A stretch of 64,000 nt of DNA, taken from NCBI GenBank assembly GCA_022575985.1, contig JAKSXM010000014.1:14322001-14386000 (forward strand), given 5' to 3'. Origin of the DNA: Anagrus nilaparvatae (lineage: Eukaryota > Arthropoda > Insecta > Hymenoptera > Mymaridae). The translations under genes and the position numbers were made by a program. A model generated the notes under the pieces. It did not search any database and was not told the origin of the DNA. It was given only the letters and a program-made list of their open reading frames with translations. Shown in pieces: positions 25,601 to 33,435 of this stretch; positions within the stretch are counted from its first letter, which is position 1; each line of letters begins with the position of its first letter.

Positions 25601-28600
25601 CAAAGCCGCCGGCGGCCCTTTCTTTATGATCGTCAGCTAATAAACGCGCTTAGAAAAAGAATTTCATGCGAAATACAACAATTTCGTAATAATTACTGGA
25701 TAAAGTATGTCAGTAAATTGAAAATCAAAGATCGGCCCTTATATCAGATGATTAAGGCCGGCACTTCCTTTACAAGGGAAAAAAAAAGGGATTTTGTAAT
25801 AATTTTTTCGGGTAGAAATAATAATCACAGAGACTTAAAATTTTTTTTAACTGAAAGGTAATTTATTTAAAAGTACATTTTTTTTTTTTTTGAAAATTCA
25901 AAATGGCGGCCGTAGTAACTGCTCCCGCGAAAGACCTTTTTTTTTGTGTACATTTTAGCCCCCGCCAGGATCATCGGAAACCAAAAAAATTTTTATTTTT
26001 TTTATTTATGTAAATACCTTCGATATGAATGAGGCAGAATTTTTAATTTTTACTTATTTAAAAAATTATTCACTTTTAAAAAAAAAAGTCAAATTTTTCG
26101 TTTTTTTTTTTTTTTTTTTGCTAATAAAAATTTTTTGAAAACCTATTTTGAAAATCCCTTTCATTCATATTGAAGCAAATGTTATTATAAACTTATATAT
26201 AAATTTAAGTGATGATTGGTGGATTAGAGAGTAGATTTTGAGTAATCGTGTACACAAACTCATGAAACGTTGTTTCGAGAAAAACGCGTTTAAAGTTTTT
26301 TGAAGTAAAAAATAGATGATATAATCCTTGAATATCTTTATCTCGCGCGACCCTCTATAAAAACATATAACTTGGTAAATAATAAAGATATTGATCTGAA
26401 ATTTTTTGTGTATATTTTTGAAATGTTTTTCAAGAATTTAAAAAAAAAAAAAAATTCGTTTTTTTTTGGTTCTAGAGGAAGTTCCGGCCTTAATATATTA
26501 ATCAAACCTCGTACTTCCATCCCTCCGTTAAAAGATGAAACTGGAGTAAATAAATTCTTTTCCCCCCGTGATAAAGCCAATAAAATTGCATCATTTCTTG
26601 CAACAACCATGACTCCTCATACAGATGTGTCGGAGCCATTATTTGTCGATAAAACAGATAAATTGGTCGAAGATTTTCTCAACGAGCCATGTACTAAAAA
26701 AATTAAACCAACGAACGTTGAGGAAATCTTTGACTATTTCAAGAAAACAAAAATTATAAGGCCCCGGGTGACGACGGCATATCCAATTTTATTATGAAAA
26801 AAATTTCAGAACATGTTCTTGAATTTTTAGTTGAAATTTTTAATGCATGCCTCAGACTTAATTACTTTCCCTTTGCGTGGAAACAAGCTGTCATTACGGT
26901 AATACAAAAAGGCGGTAAAGATCCCACTAAAGCAGACAGCTATAGACCAATCAGTCTATTAAATACCATGAGTAAAGCCCTTGAAGCAATATTTTTAAAT
27001 CGTTTTGAAAAAATAGTTAAAGAAAAAAATTTAATTTGTAACGAGCAATTTGGCTTTAAAAATCAGCACTCAGCTGATGAGCGAATTCTCCGACTGACAG
27101 AACATGTCACCGGAGAATTTAATAAAAATCGCAGAACAGGAACCGTATTTCTAGACGTTGCCAAAGCCTTTGACAGCGAACTTTTACGCAAGTTGATTGA
27201 AAATAAAATACCAGATTCTTTTATACATTTTTTAAACTCATATTTAAAATCTCGTAAATTCTTAGTATTAGTTGATAATGAACTTTCCGATATATACAAT
27301 ATAGAATCTGGTGTACCACAAGATAGCCTTATTGGTCCTAAAATTTTTAACATATACATTGACGATATGCCGCGTCAGCCGGGTGTCGAAACAGGTGTAT
27401 ACGCTGATGATAGAGTTTACTTTGTTTCCACTTGGAGCAATACCAAGATTGTTGAACGTTTAAATAACCAACTTACTTTAACCAGTGGTTGGTGCAAGAA
27501 ATGGCGCATAAAAATTAATGCTAGCAAATCCGAGTCAATACTTTTCGGGCGGCAACGTAAGAACCGTAATATAGATCCTCCTAAGTTTAATGGCGAATTA
27601 ATAGATTGGAAGACTGAAGTTAAATATTTAGGCGTAAGCCTAGATCATCAACTACTGTTCCATAAACATACGGCTGCTGTACGCAATAAAGCTAACGGAG
27701 CCGTATCTAGATTGTATCCACTTTTAAAATCGGGGTCTTGGTTAGTATTTAAAAACGGAATTATAATTTATTAAATCTTCATTCGGCCTATACTTTTGTA
27801 TGCGTCGGCTATATGGGGTAATACAGCAAAATCAAATCTCGATAAATTACAAGTAATTCAAAATCGGGTGTTGAAATTACTTACTAATGCTCCTCGCTAC
27901 ACACGAATGATACAATTACATAAAGAATTAAAATTAGAATATATTTGAATGAATTTACTGTCAAGTTAAGTAAATCTTTTTACCAAAGGTCCAAGGAGTC
28001 CGAGTATGAGTTGATCAAGGGATTGGGTCAATATGACTATGATCCCCTGGTCAAGTACGCAAGGCCCAAGGACTTTTTATACAAGATCAATTAACTGATA
28101 TTTATTTTTCAGACTCAAGACCGTAAACCTATTATAGAAATATAAATTTGATTGTTACACGGTCCCTGTGGAACTGTAAGAACAACTATTCATTCCAGCT
28201 TTAATAATCTCAATCTTACTTTCAGTATTAAAAATTTTCAGCTGCTTTCCATAAACCTATTTTTGATTTTTATTTCAAATATCCTATCCTAAACTATCTT
28301 CACGATATTTAATGGTTTTTTACCCACGTGAGGTTTTTCACCAACACTGTCATTCTTAATTAACTATCATGTCCAAGTAACTGTCATGCACACCTATTTT
28401 ATCAGAGGAGTAATCCGCATTGCAATTCCCAGTCAAGTATACGTCGTTTCAAATGGAGAGGAACATGAGTTAACATGCTTGTATGTCAACTCTCGCGTTG
28501 CGCCTTACGGTGGATGGTTCCTCACAGAAAGGAGCGAGGAGGGGCTCTTTTCTTCCTATAAAAAAAAAGGCCGGAGCAGCATTCGCTGTTCTGACTTCAG

Positions 28601-31165
28601 CCTCGACGCTGCGAATTTGACTGCGCTTGGTATACTTGGTGTTGGTGTGAATCTTGTACGCTTTGCTTGCTGTTTGACTGCTCTTGGTGAAATTGGTGTG
28701 TGGATCTTGGACTTCCTTTTCCAGTATTGGAATAGCTCGTAAGCTCTTATTGGTATCTCGCTTGGTGCGATTTCCGAGATCGTAGGCTTAAAGAGGTAGT
28801 TTTATAGTTACTGGCCAGGAGACATCGCCTGAGCACGAGTTGCTCGACTTTGGAACTTTACTGTGAGTTTTTACTTTTAATTTTGTGTAATTGTGAATTT
28901 GCGTGGCTGGTCATTGTGTGTTTGTGCATTTATTATTTTAGCGCATAGCTGGGGTCACGCATCGATTATTTTACAAAAAACCAAACGACCCTTTTTAGGG
29001 CCACCTCATACGTAAGACAAAAGAACAACATAATTCAAAAGGCATCTGTAAAATTAACAAATATTGAATTGTAGATAAAAACTGAATTTTTAAATAATTA
29101 TAAAAATTAAATAATTTAAAAAAAATATATATTTTACTAACTACTTAATTTTTTTTATACTATTAAATAAAAATATTTGATTTATGAGCTAACAATTTGC
29201 TTTATTTTTTCAATAAATTGCCCACGTTTCGAAGACCTTCAGTCTTCATTATCAAGGCTAAAAATTTACAGTATTTTACAATTTTATAAAAACTTTTTTT
29301 ACATAATCCCAAATTTAAAATTAACATTACCTTATTAAATATTTTAAAGTAAAGAATATACAATATTCTTCACTGAGTAACGATCTTATACTAATCTTTG
29401 AGCTTTTAAAAAATTTTACAAGTGCTAGATCTTTTTACACGAAGGAACATAATATAAACAAAATATAAAGTTTCTGTTCTAACGTACATTTTTAATGACT
29501 ATTTTTTAATATGAAACTTATTACTCATATTATTAAATACTCTGAATCTATAAATTTTCAAAATAATTTATTTGTCGGTCTCTCAACTCTTCTATATGAT
29601 TTTTAACATATATCTAAATGTTCAAGTACTTTAGGTTTAAAAAATTTTTTTTTAATTTTTATTATTTCCGTTTTTTTTATTATTCTACTCTTTCTATATT
29701 TAACTCCAGTCTATTTTTATAACAAAAAATTCGTTTTTTAATCTTTTTGCTCTTTTTAATCAAACGTATCGTGTTTTTAAAATGACCTTTTTTAAATTCT
29801 AGTTAGTCTGGTTATTAAAAAATAAACATTCAAATTTACCGAAATGTTATCTCAAATCTATTTACATTTACTTATTATCTAACATGGACTAGAACTTAAA
29901 TCTCACTGGTAAGTTTTTTGTCGGAAATTTGTCAAGTAAGACTCAGGTAAATATATTTCAGAAAATTAATTGTCATGAAGTTTGAAAATGAAAAAAATGA
30001 TTAAAATATAACTTTCCTGTAACTGTTAACTTAAAGTATTATTTTTTTTAACATAGTTTTTTGACAATTAATTTATTCTATATATGCTTGGAAAATCTAG
30101 TTTTTATCTAATTTATTTTAATTACTAAGTTTTTATAATTATTTAAAAATTTAGTTTTTATCTACAAATCAATATTGAATTTTTTTTAAACATGACTCTG
30201 TTTCATCTTAATTTACCCACCCCCTATTCCCTCTGGATAACATAAAAGCAGTGACAAACCAGAAATTTATATAACTAAAAAATGAAAGAAATAGGCAATT
30301 AGGAATAACAACAGGTAATCCAAATTTTTTTTCTCAAATAACTCTTAAAAAAAAAGAGAGGAGAACAAAATTTAAGCTTTCCTACAGTCTTTTTTATATG
30401 ATTTAATTGATTGCTTGAAATTCCAAGCATTTACTTGAATTGTCAACGATTTTCAAGCATTTTCTTGTAAATTCAAGCAAAGCAGCCTGGCTGTGTAAGA
30501 AAAACTGTTCTTGATAAAATCTAGATAGGGCAGTTTATTATTATTCTTACAGTGCATTCATAGAAATTAATAAAAAATGTTCAAATGTTGCAGTTAAATT
30601 TTTAAGCGGCTGTTCATATCTCATAATGATTTCTATAATACTATGTGGATTTGTGATCAGTATTTCATCTAATTCGTGTAATTTTATGATACCACGGAAA
30701 ATTAACGAAATTCTATTTGGCAAATTGGGAACTTGGTTAGGTCTTCGGAATATCATTAACGAGGTTTGAATATAACTTTCTTTTAAATGTCAGCTACAGA
30801 AAACCGCAATTAAAATATTATTACTATTGAAATTTTTTTTACATTACATTACATTACAGATAAAGGCTGAAAAATTATTGAATTCAAGTCCGCGTTCACG
30901 AGAGGCGGAAGCACCAAATTTATTAGCAACTACTTCGTTTTCTAATGGATCCGATAACAATGACCGGAAATGCATAATAAAACAATCAAAAAAAGTTACA
31001 AATTTAGAATGGCTTTTATTAGCAACTGCTATCGATAGATTCTTTTTTATTATATTTTTTTGCATTTTTATTGCATTTTCAATTAATTATATACAAATTA
31101 ATCATAAAGTTTCGTTTGTAAGTTACAATGTTATGAAATCATCTCAAAAACCACCTCTGTTCTAA
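4478..31165 (+). CDS. Divergent alpha-type nicotinic acetylcholine receptor subunit (8 coding exons, 5' end missing)
   Basis: A Cys-loop ligand-gated cation channel subunit at the plasma membrane. The visible exons are 4478-4617, 8438-8482, 8561-8670, 8749-8962, 14541-14706, 21241-21393, 30564-30763 and 30860-31165; they join in frame to about 443 residues ending in TAA. Landmarks in order: the 45-nt exon with the loop D Trp; WQPDIFLYN (loop A region); LGSWTYNG (loop B); a 13-spaced Cys loop CELDFIMWPFETNNC; and YACC in loop C, the vicinal cysteine pair that defines alpha subunits. TM1-TM2 follow (ending PPRANNLPLIG), then TM3, a short cytoplasmic loop of under 100 residues, and TM4 led by an EWLLLATAIDRFF motif. 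AATAAA at 31221 is a likely polyadenylation signal. Oddities: a nearly all-hydrophobic TM2 and loss of the canonical NADGE after loop A. Orthology to a named subunit cannot be set by eye. Confidence 0.87.
4910..5275. repeat. Inverted repeat (fold-back)
   Basis: The arms at about 4915-5055 and 5105-5270 are reverse complements with scattered mismatches; shared motifs include TTCTTAAAGAAATGAATACT and GAAAATCAAGC. It lies in a receptor intron, directly left of a tandem array that may belong to the same element. Confidence 0.6.
5330..5790 (+). repeat. Four-copy tandem repeat of about 121-128 bp
   Basis: Four diverged copies share a TTTTAGGGTGAAAA start and a TTCATTTTTCTCGACCTCAA core, at about 5352, 5480, 5601 and 5728. 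Intronic; no coding potential. Confidence 0.8.
6278..6625. mobile_element. MITE with TTAA target duplication (piggyBac-type)
   Basis: TTAA stands at 6274-6277 and 6626-6629. The ends are inverted repeats of roughly 85 bp with the core TTAGCGCCGGCG and CCACTGACGCTCG. At 348 bp it has no coding capacity. TTAA duplications and CCC-type ends fit a piggyBac-derived non-autonomous element. Confidence 0.8.
6787..7897. mobile_element. CACTGAGAAAA-ended element (nested)
   Basis: Starts CACTGAGAAAAAAG and ends CTTTTTTCTCAGTG. The same terminal motif bounds 35984-37095 and, in variant form, 45892-48042 and 19990-20217. No transposase is visible, and the flanks (TAT / TAG) do not give a clean target duplication. 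Confidence 0.6.
7348..7520 (+). repeat. Dispersed repeat family A, copy 1
   Basis: Begins TACGCTGCAAAAA, with GCGATCTTTTTTTCGC and AAAAACTATGTGTTG further in. Close copies are at 33020-33242 (minus) and 55962-56133 (plus), with a weaker relative near 53437-53600. Confidence 0.75.
8438..8482 (+). CDS. Receptor 45-nt exon
   Basis: The acceptor is tttacag and the donor gtagaa; phase 0 on both sides. It codes for DSKKNVLSVNTWVQM, matching in length and pattern the small 45-nt exon widely conserved in nicotinic subunit genes. It contains the loop D region Trp. Confidence 0.88.
8561..8670 (+). CDS. Receptor 110-nt exon (loop A region)
   Basis: The acceptor is tacttttcag and the donor gtaaat; the preceding intron is only 78 nt. 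It contains WDDEKLRWNPRNY and VWQPDIFLYN, conserved in the family. It ends in phase 2 within the codon after LYN. Confidence 0.9.
8749..8962 (+). CDS. Receptor exon with the Cys loop
   Basis: The acceptor is aaatttag. The exon carries the Cys loop (13 residues between cysteines) and GSWTYNG of loop B. The donor proposed at 8963 (gtttgt) is weaker than consensus, but it is the one that joins in frame to the next exon. Confidence 0.82.
9140..9600 (+). repeat. Dispersed repeat family B, copy 1
   Basis: Shares ATGCATGGAACATGTTTACT and several AATTATTCTAAGTC units with 32345-32640, and ends in a poly-C tract. A partial antisense relative is at 12815-12960. Confidence 0.75.
10404..11242 (+). pseudogene. 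Tigger/pogo-type element with transposase remnant
   Basis: The left end CAGGCGTCCCTCCTTATACG follows TA. The right end has GTATACGCGGTTTCC and a CGCATTAACCGCG block in inverted orientation. Between them is a fragment of a pogo/Tigger transposase N-terminal helix-turn-helix (around VKLKILNLHESGDRVAAVAR), continuing as KFKINESSV and, after an inserted MITE, RTI. In-frame stops (TAA near 10638, TAA at 10958) show it is dead. It lies in a receptor intron. Confidence 0.72.
10779..10944. mobile_element. 166-bp MITE with 8-bp target duplication
   Basis: TTCTGTAC occurs at 10771-10778 and 10945-10952. The ends are inverted repeats starting TAGTATATCCTCGTAGTGAG, with a second inverted pair inside (TGGTCTAAACAGGAAG). 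It interrupts the Tigger transposase frame, and removing it with one duplication copy restores ESSVRTI. Eight-bp duplications suggest a hAT-like mover. Confidence 0.85.
12960..13605 (+). repeat. Two-copy tandem repeat, period about 323 bp
   Basis: GGGTTGCAAAT near 12994 recurs at 13317, and the copies align along their whole length. Both contain a poly-C tract and a TAACCCCCCTATTATTAAAC block. Confidence 0.85.
14541..14706 (+). CDS. Receptor exon with loop C and start of TM1
   Basis: The acceptor is ttttaatag and the donor gtaaga; the exon ends in phase 1. YACCPEPY carries the vicinal cysteines of an acetylcholine-binding subunit. HILFITPF begins TM1 and is completed by the next exon. Confidence 0.87.
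15346..16355 (+). mobile_element. Helitron-like non-autonomous element
   Basis: Starts with TC after A (ATCTCTCTATATTATA) and ends CTAG before T, as Helitrons insert between A and T. Just before the end are two GC hairpins in AT-rich surroundings: GCGCGCGGAGCGCGC (16322-16336) and GGGGGCGGAGCCCCC (16338-16352). There is no terminal inverted repeat, target duplication or Rep/helicase gene. The hairpin abuts the CTAG more closely than in the textbook form, so the call is tentative. Confidence 0.55.
15400..15625 (+). repeat. 14-bp minisatellite, about 16 units
   Basis: The unit is CACCCCCATTTGGT with single-base variants. Because 14 is not a multiple of 3, every frame reads as a repetitive Pro/His/Trp peptide, so long open frames here mean nothing. 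It lies inside the Helitron-like element. Confidence 0.92.
16479..19078 (-). pseudogene. Broken CR1/Jockey-type LINE ORF2 (endonuclease + reverse transcriptase)
   Basis: The endonuclease part (about 19078-18160) has VVYRPPDS and LILGDFNAD, but the usual SDH motif is degraded. The reverse transcriptase part (18164-16479) has DLSKAFD, SGVPQGSVLGPLLF and the catalytic LLYADD. A one-base frameshift near 18155-18164 separates them: the DEFN frame and the NLTTQ frame read the same bases. The endonuclease N-terminus is missing, with a stop near 19078, so the copy is 5'-truncated. The 3' end is near 16375-16480, beside the Helitron-like element. It lies antisense in a receptor intron. Confidence 0.85.
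19735..20535. mobile_element. Fold-back element with a small MITE in its loop
   Basis: The arms at about 19735-19985 and 20280-20535 are inverted copies (shared CTAAAATGGGCAC-type block, CAAAATCCTTTTA, GTTATCCTCAT-like stretch). The central part is largely the 19990-20217 element. Confidence 0.7.
19990..20217. mobile_element. 228-bp MITE, CACGGAGAAAAATA ends
   Basis: Inverted ends CACGGAGAAAAATA / TATTTTTCTCCGTG. The interior is rich in TAACC and AAATATTTTG stretches. The ends resemble the CACTGAGAAAA family at 6787 and 35984. Confidence 0.7.
21241..21393 (+). CDS. Receptor exon TM1-TM2
   Basis: The acceptor is tttttttacag and the donor g|gtgagt; it enters and leaves in phase 1. It completes TM1, gives a short KAQNELK loop, then TM2 and the conserved IVPP...LPLIG turn. 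TM2 is almost entirely Ile/Leu/Phe. Confidence 0.87.
21970..22400 (+). pseudogene. Jockey-clade LINE ORF1 remnant
   Basis: Across several frames one can read YIKIVIRNLPSVKNPKDIE, DVIRVSQ, LPVFLLSLEDNKRSR and GFQHVAKN, which match in order the gag-like ORF1 of Jockey elements, including the first zinc knuckle. Frameshifts and stops are frequent. It is a second, more decayed relative of the element starting at 23640. Confidence 0.6.
23475..23640 (+). repeat. Dispersed repeat family C, copy 1
   Basis: Begins CCAGGCTGCTTTGCTTGAA and includes TTAAATTTTGTTCTCC. An inverted copy lies at about 30270-30497, in the same receptor intron. It directly precedes the Jockey LINE. Confidence 0.7.
23640..24632 (+). 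pseudogene. Jockey LINE ORF1 (gag-like), broken
   Basis: The nucleic-acid-binding protein of a Jockey-clade LINE. An N-terminal part with VVLRGLRIDEDPKDIQ is separated by an in-frame TAA (about 23937-23939) from the rest, which carries CYKYQGFKHVAKNYH (first knuckle, with two Cys changed to Tyr), CVKCAGEHETKAC and CINCSSSHTANYKGC. The C-terminal part is Gln/Asn-rich. It ends TAA at 24632, two bases before the ORF2 ATG. The Cys substitutions and the stop mark it as inactive. Confidence 0.82.
24635..28094 (+). pseudogene. Jockey LINE ORF2 (endonuclease + RT), interrupted
   Basis: The endonuclease (24635-25785) starts LKICQWNADGCRNK and has GDYNSKNHAWGS and SDHLPGL. An AT-rich insertion follows (about 25790-26470), then the RT part resumes. 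A frameshift near 26757-26762 sits at the APGDDGI motif. Further on are DSYRPISLLN, FLDVAKAFD (with a few codons missing right after), SGVPQDSLIGP and GVYADD. The C-terminal end (RPILLYASAIWG, about 27785, onward to 28094) has further frame breaks. It lies sense-strand in a receptor intron. Confidence 0.85.
25790..26470 (+). mobile_element. AT-rich insertion inside Jockey ORF2
   Basis: This stretch separates endonuclease from reverse transcriptase. It shares blocks in the same order with the element at 59159-59871 (other strand): AAAATGGCG...CCG, GTGYACACAAA and CGTTGTTTCGAGAAAAACGC. Its own ends are worn and no TTAA pair or terminal repeat is visible. Confidence 0.65.
28140..28975 (+). other. 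GC-richer unidentified segment with TATA-like box
   Basis: Base composition rises between about 28380 and 28960. TCTTCCTATAAAAAAAA near 28550 resembles a core promoter, and the following G/T-rich stretch resembles an R-U5 or 5' leader. A short open frame here has no recognisable domain. It could be a solo LTR, but no TG...CA ends with a target duplication were found. Confidence 0.3.
28981..29025 (+). promoter_or_regulatory. Histone-type 3' stem-loop look-alike
   Basis: CCAAAC, then GACCCT TTTT AGGGCC, then ACC. A 6-bp stem with one A.C mismatch, a 4-base T loop, a CCAAA-type 5' flank and an ACC 3' flank match the replication-dependent histone mRNA end. A purine-rich AAGACAAAAGAA follows 11 bases later, like a histone downstream element. 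No histone gene lies upstream. Confidence 0.4.
29195..29262 (-). repeat. Penelope-like terminal motif (hammerhead-like)
   Basis: On the minus strand one reads TTGATAATGAAGAC, a short hairpin (AGACTGAAGGTCT), then TCGAAACG. This resembles the CTGATGA...stem...GAAAC core of hammerhead ribozymes carried in the long repeats of Penelope-like elements, with extra bases in the first core strand. No reverse transcriptase was recognised nearby. Confidence 0.4.
30270..30497 (-). repeat. Dispersed repeat family C, copy 2
   Basis: Inverted copy of 23475-23640, from AGGCAATTAGGAATAACA to TTCAAGCAAAGCAGCCTGG on the plus strand. It also contains extra AAGCATTT units. Confidence 0.7.
30564..30763 (+). CDS. 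Receptor exon TM3
   Basis: The frame that fits starts after the AG at 30562-30563. A stronger acceptor at 30551-30552 is out of frame with the upstream donor, giving an immediate stop. TM3 is the hydrophobic stretch after KFLSGC, followed by a cytoplasmic segment (FMIPRKINEILF). The donor is gag|gtttga. Confidence 0.75.
30860..31165 (+). CDS. Receptor last exon: cytoplasmic loop and TM4
   Basis: The acceptor is acattacag after repeated ACATT units. It codes for the end of a short, Ser/Asn-rich loop, the TM4 leader EWLLLATAIDRFFF, TM4, and a polar tail with a TAA stop at 31163-31165. Confidence 0.85.
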   Translation: MKAEKLLNSSPRSREAEAPNLLATTSFSNGSDNNDRKCIIKQSKKVTNLEWLLLATAIDRFFFIIFFCIFIAFSINYIQINHKVSFVSYNVMKSSQKPPLF

Positions 31166-31220
31166 ATTAATTTTAAATTGTAAGTAGTAGTTTTTCTAAA
31201 ATACTCTATACCTATAAAAT

Positions 31221-31226
31221 AATAAA
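31221..31226 (+). terminator. Poly(A) signal of receptor gene
   Basis: AATAAA 56 bases past the receptor stop codon, in the expected position; AT richness makes chance matches common. Confidence 0.45.
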
Positions 31227-32344
31227 TTTTAATTTTAAACTGATATCTGTTGTTTTAAAATCTTATCGTTAATAAGCATAACAACACCAATCAAAAATTT
31301 GGTTTGTAGTCGAGTGCCCTTGTATCCTTTCGATAATTTCAAAAACGTAAATAAAAAACTTTATAGTAAATCATATAAATTGAATAGTATTCATCCTAAA
31401 TTCTTAAAGTACTGCTTTTCATTACCGGTATTTGACACGTAATTTAGAGAAAATAATGTTCTGTTGTGCACGGAAAACTACAACTTTAAAAATGAGAAAA
31501 GCCAAAAAAGTTTCTCTAACCTAGAAAAAAAAATGCAATTACGGTTGTTAAATTTAGAAAATCGTCCTCTCTTGGTTGGATTATGTTTATCCTTCTATTA
31601 GGAACCACCAATAGGGTTTAAAGCTCCTTGAAAAAAAATAAATATAATTTTGGTGTGTTCATGTAAATAAACTTCATTATCTCATATTTATCTAAGTAGG
31701 TTAGACTAAATGTGTGTTATTAATCGCTAAAATCTCTTAAGCGAATGCACTTTAACAAAAGGTTAAGTTACTTTCTGAATAAAAAAATTTCTATTATTCG
31801 TTGTCGATTATAATATTTGATTAAATTTTGATGAAACAGACACATCATTTATATTTGTTTTATTTATCTAGATTTAATTCTATCACGGGTTCATCGTCAT
31901 TTATACACACCTGTTACTTTATTATTTACCTGGTGAAAAGTCGACATTATTTTAAAAAGTAAAAGAAAAAGAAAAGACTGTTAGTGGAAAATTAAACTTG
32001 CTTCTACAAGGAATATGTAAACTTGATATTTTATATTGAATTTGTTAAAAAACTAATTATTTTAAGAATTTTTAAAAAATCAAAATTTTTTATATAAATA
32101 AACAAAAAAAAAGATAAGAAAAAATTTTTTGAAGGTCAATTTATTGTATGTAATATGTAATAATGTTCACCTTGCATAATTAAGCTAAAATCGAGTATAG
32201 GAAGCATTATTTTTTTATTACTACTTAACTTGGCTTTGAATTGAAAAAAAAATTTTAAGGCTCATCGACTTGACCCGGGTTTTTAGTTAGTTTGAACCTT
32301 CGGAAAGCCGAACAAAATCGTCAACGAGATATCGGTGATAGGTG

Positions 32345-32640
32345 ACAAAAACTTATAACCAGTTTGTGTGAACACAACATAAATGCATGGAACATGTTTA
32401 CTTCCAGCTGGGCGCACTGTATACCAATTTTAATGCACAAATGTTACGCAACGTTACAACTTTCTAATTTTATAATATGTAAATATCAACTTATTAGATG
32501 TTAAGATTCTAAACCCGAATTATTCTGATTCCTATGCCTATTATTCAAACCTAAATTATTCTAAGTCCCTAAATTGAAATTATTCTAAGTCTCATTTCAC
32601 CCCCCCCCCCTTAATTTTATGTCAAAAACTGCCTTTTTTC
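32345..32640 (+). repeat. Dispersed repeat family B, copy 2
   Basis: Matches 9140-9600, including ATGCATGGAACATGTTTACT, the AATTATTCTAAGTC units and the terminal poly-C run. Confidence 0.75.
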
Positions 32641-33019
32641 ATAATTGAGCTACCCTCTTTTCAAATATTTTACTGACGGTATTTTTCGAGGTTTTTGTTT
32701 TTGACTACTTAACTACACTTCTGTGCACTTCTTTTTTGTCCCTTAACCATTATTTGAAACCAGGCCTCGTCAACCATAAGTCTATATAATGTAAACAAGG
32801 ATTTAGCATCGGTTTTAAACAATGTATTTACATTTATAAGTTAAATAAAAAACCTGTTTTATTATTTGCTTTTTTGCAAATATATTATATTGTATTATAA
32901 TATATTATTACATTGTTTATATTACTTTTTCTTGTGTTTTAGGTTGTTTTTTTATCCATGCACATTATATATATATATAGTAAATATTTGATAATTTTTA
33001 TCCCAAAATGATTGTAATA

Positions 33020-33242
33020 TACCATTAAATAGTAAAAATGTCTATTTGTTCAATATGGGAAAAAAAATAGAATTTGGCTTTCAATGCAGTTGTTTGCATG
33101 AGTGAGCGTAGCGAACGTGTGCAGACAGCATCAAAAGCAAAATTTCCTACAATTTTTCCTGTGTTCAACACATAGTTTTTCATTAAAAGCGAAAAAAAGA
33201 TCGCCCGAAAGTAAGAAAGTAGATCTTTTTTGCAGCGTGTAA
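33020..33242 (-). repeat. Dispersed repeat family A, copy 2
   Basis: Inverted copy of 7348-7520, ending GCAGCGT on the plus strand. It carries about 50 extra bases (GAGTGAGCGTAGCGAACG) not present in copy 1. Confidence 0.75.
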
Positions 33243-33353
33243 TGAAAAATAATTATTTTAATACGTTTAAATGAGCGAATTTGATTTTAGATATAAAGAA
33301 GTAATTATATTTTTTTGGGTTAAAAAGTGTTTCAATTTTTTTTATTTTATTAA

Positions 33354-33435
33354 ATCCCGAGCGAACCTGTCGGGCGGATTGCCACCATAAGTCACGCGGC
33401 GAACCGGCGGCCCTAAGGGACAAGTTCGCTTGGGA
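33354..33435. repeat. GC-rich imperfect hairpin
   Basis: ATCCCGAGCGAAC pairs with GTTCGCTTGGGAT across a GC-rich loop. It stands out sharply from the AT-rich flanks. Origin unknown; it could be a transposon end or structured RNA remnant. Confidence 0.5.

Noticed and set aside
28386..28742. 118-codon open frame
   Set aside because: No recognisable domain; it lies in a GC-richer segment that looks like a promoter or LTR leader rather than a gene.
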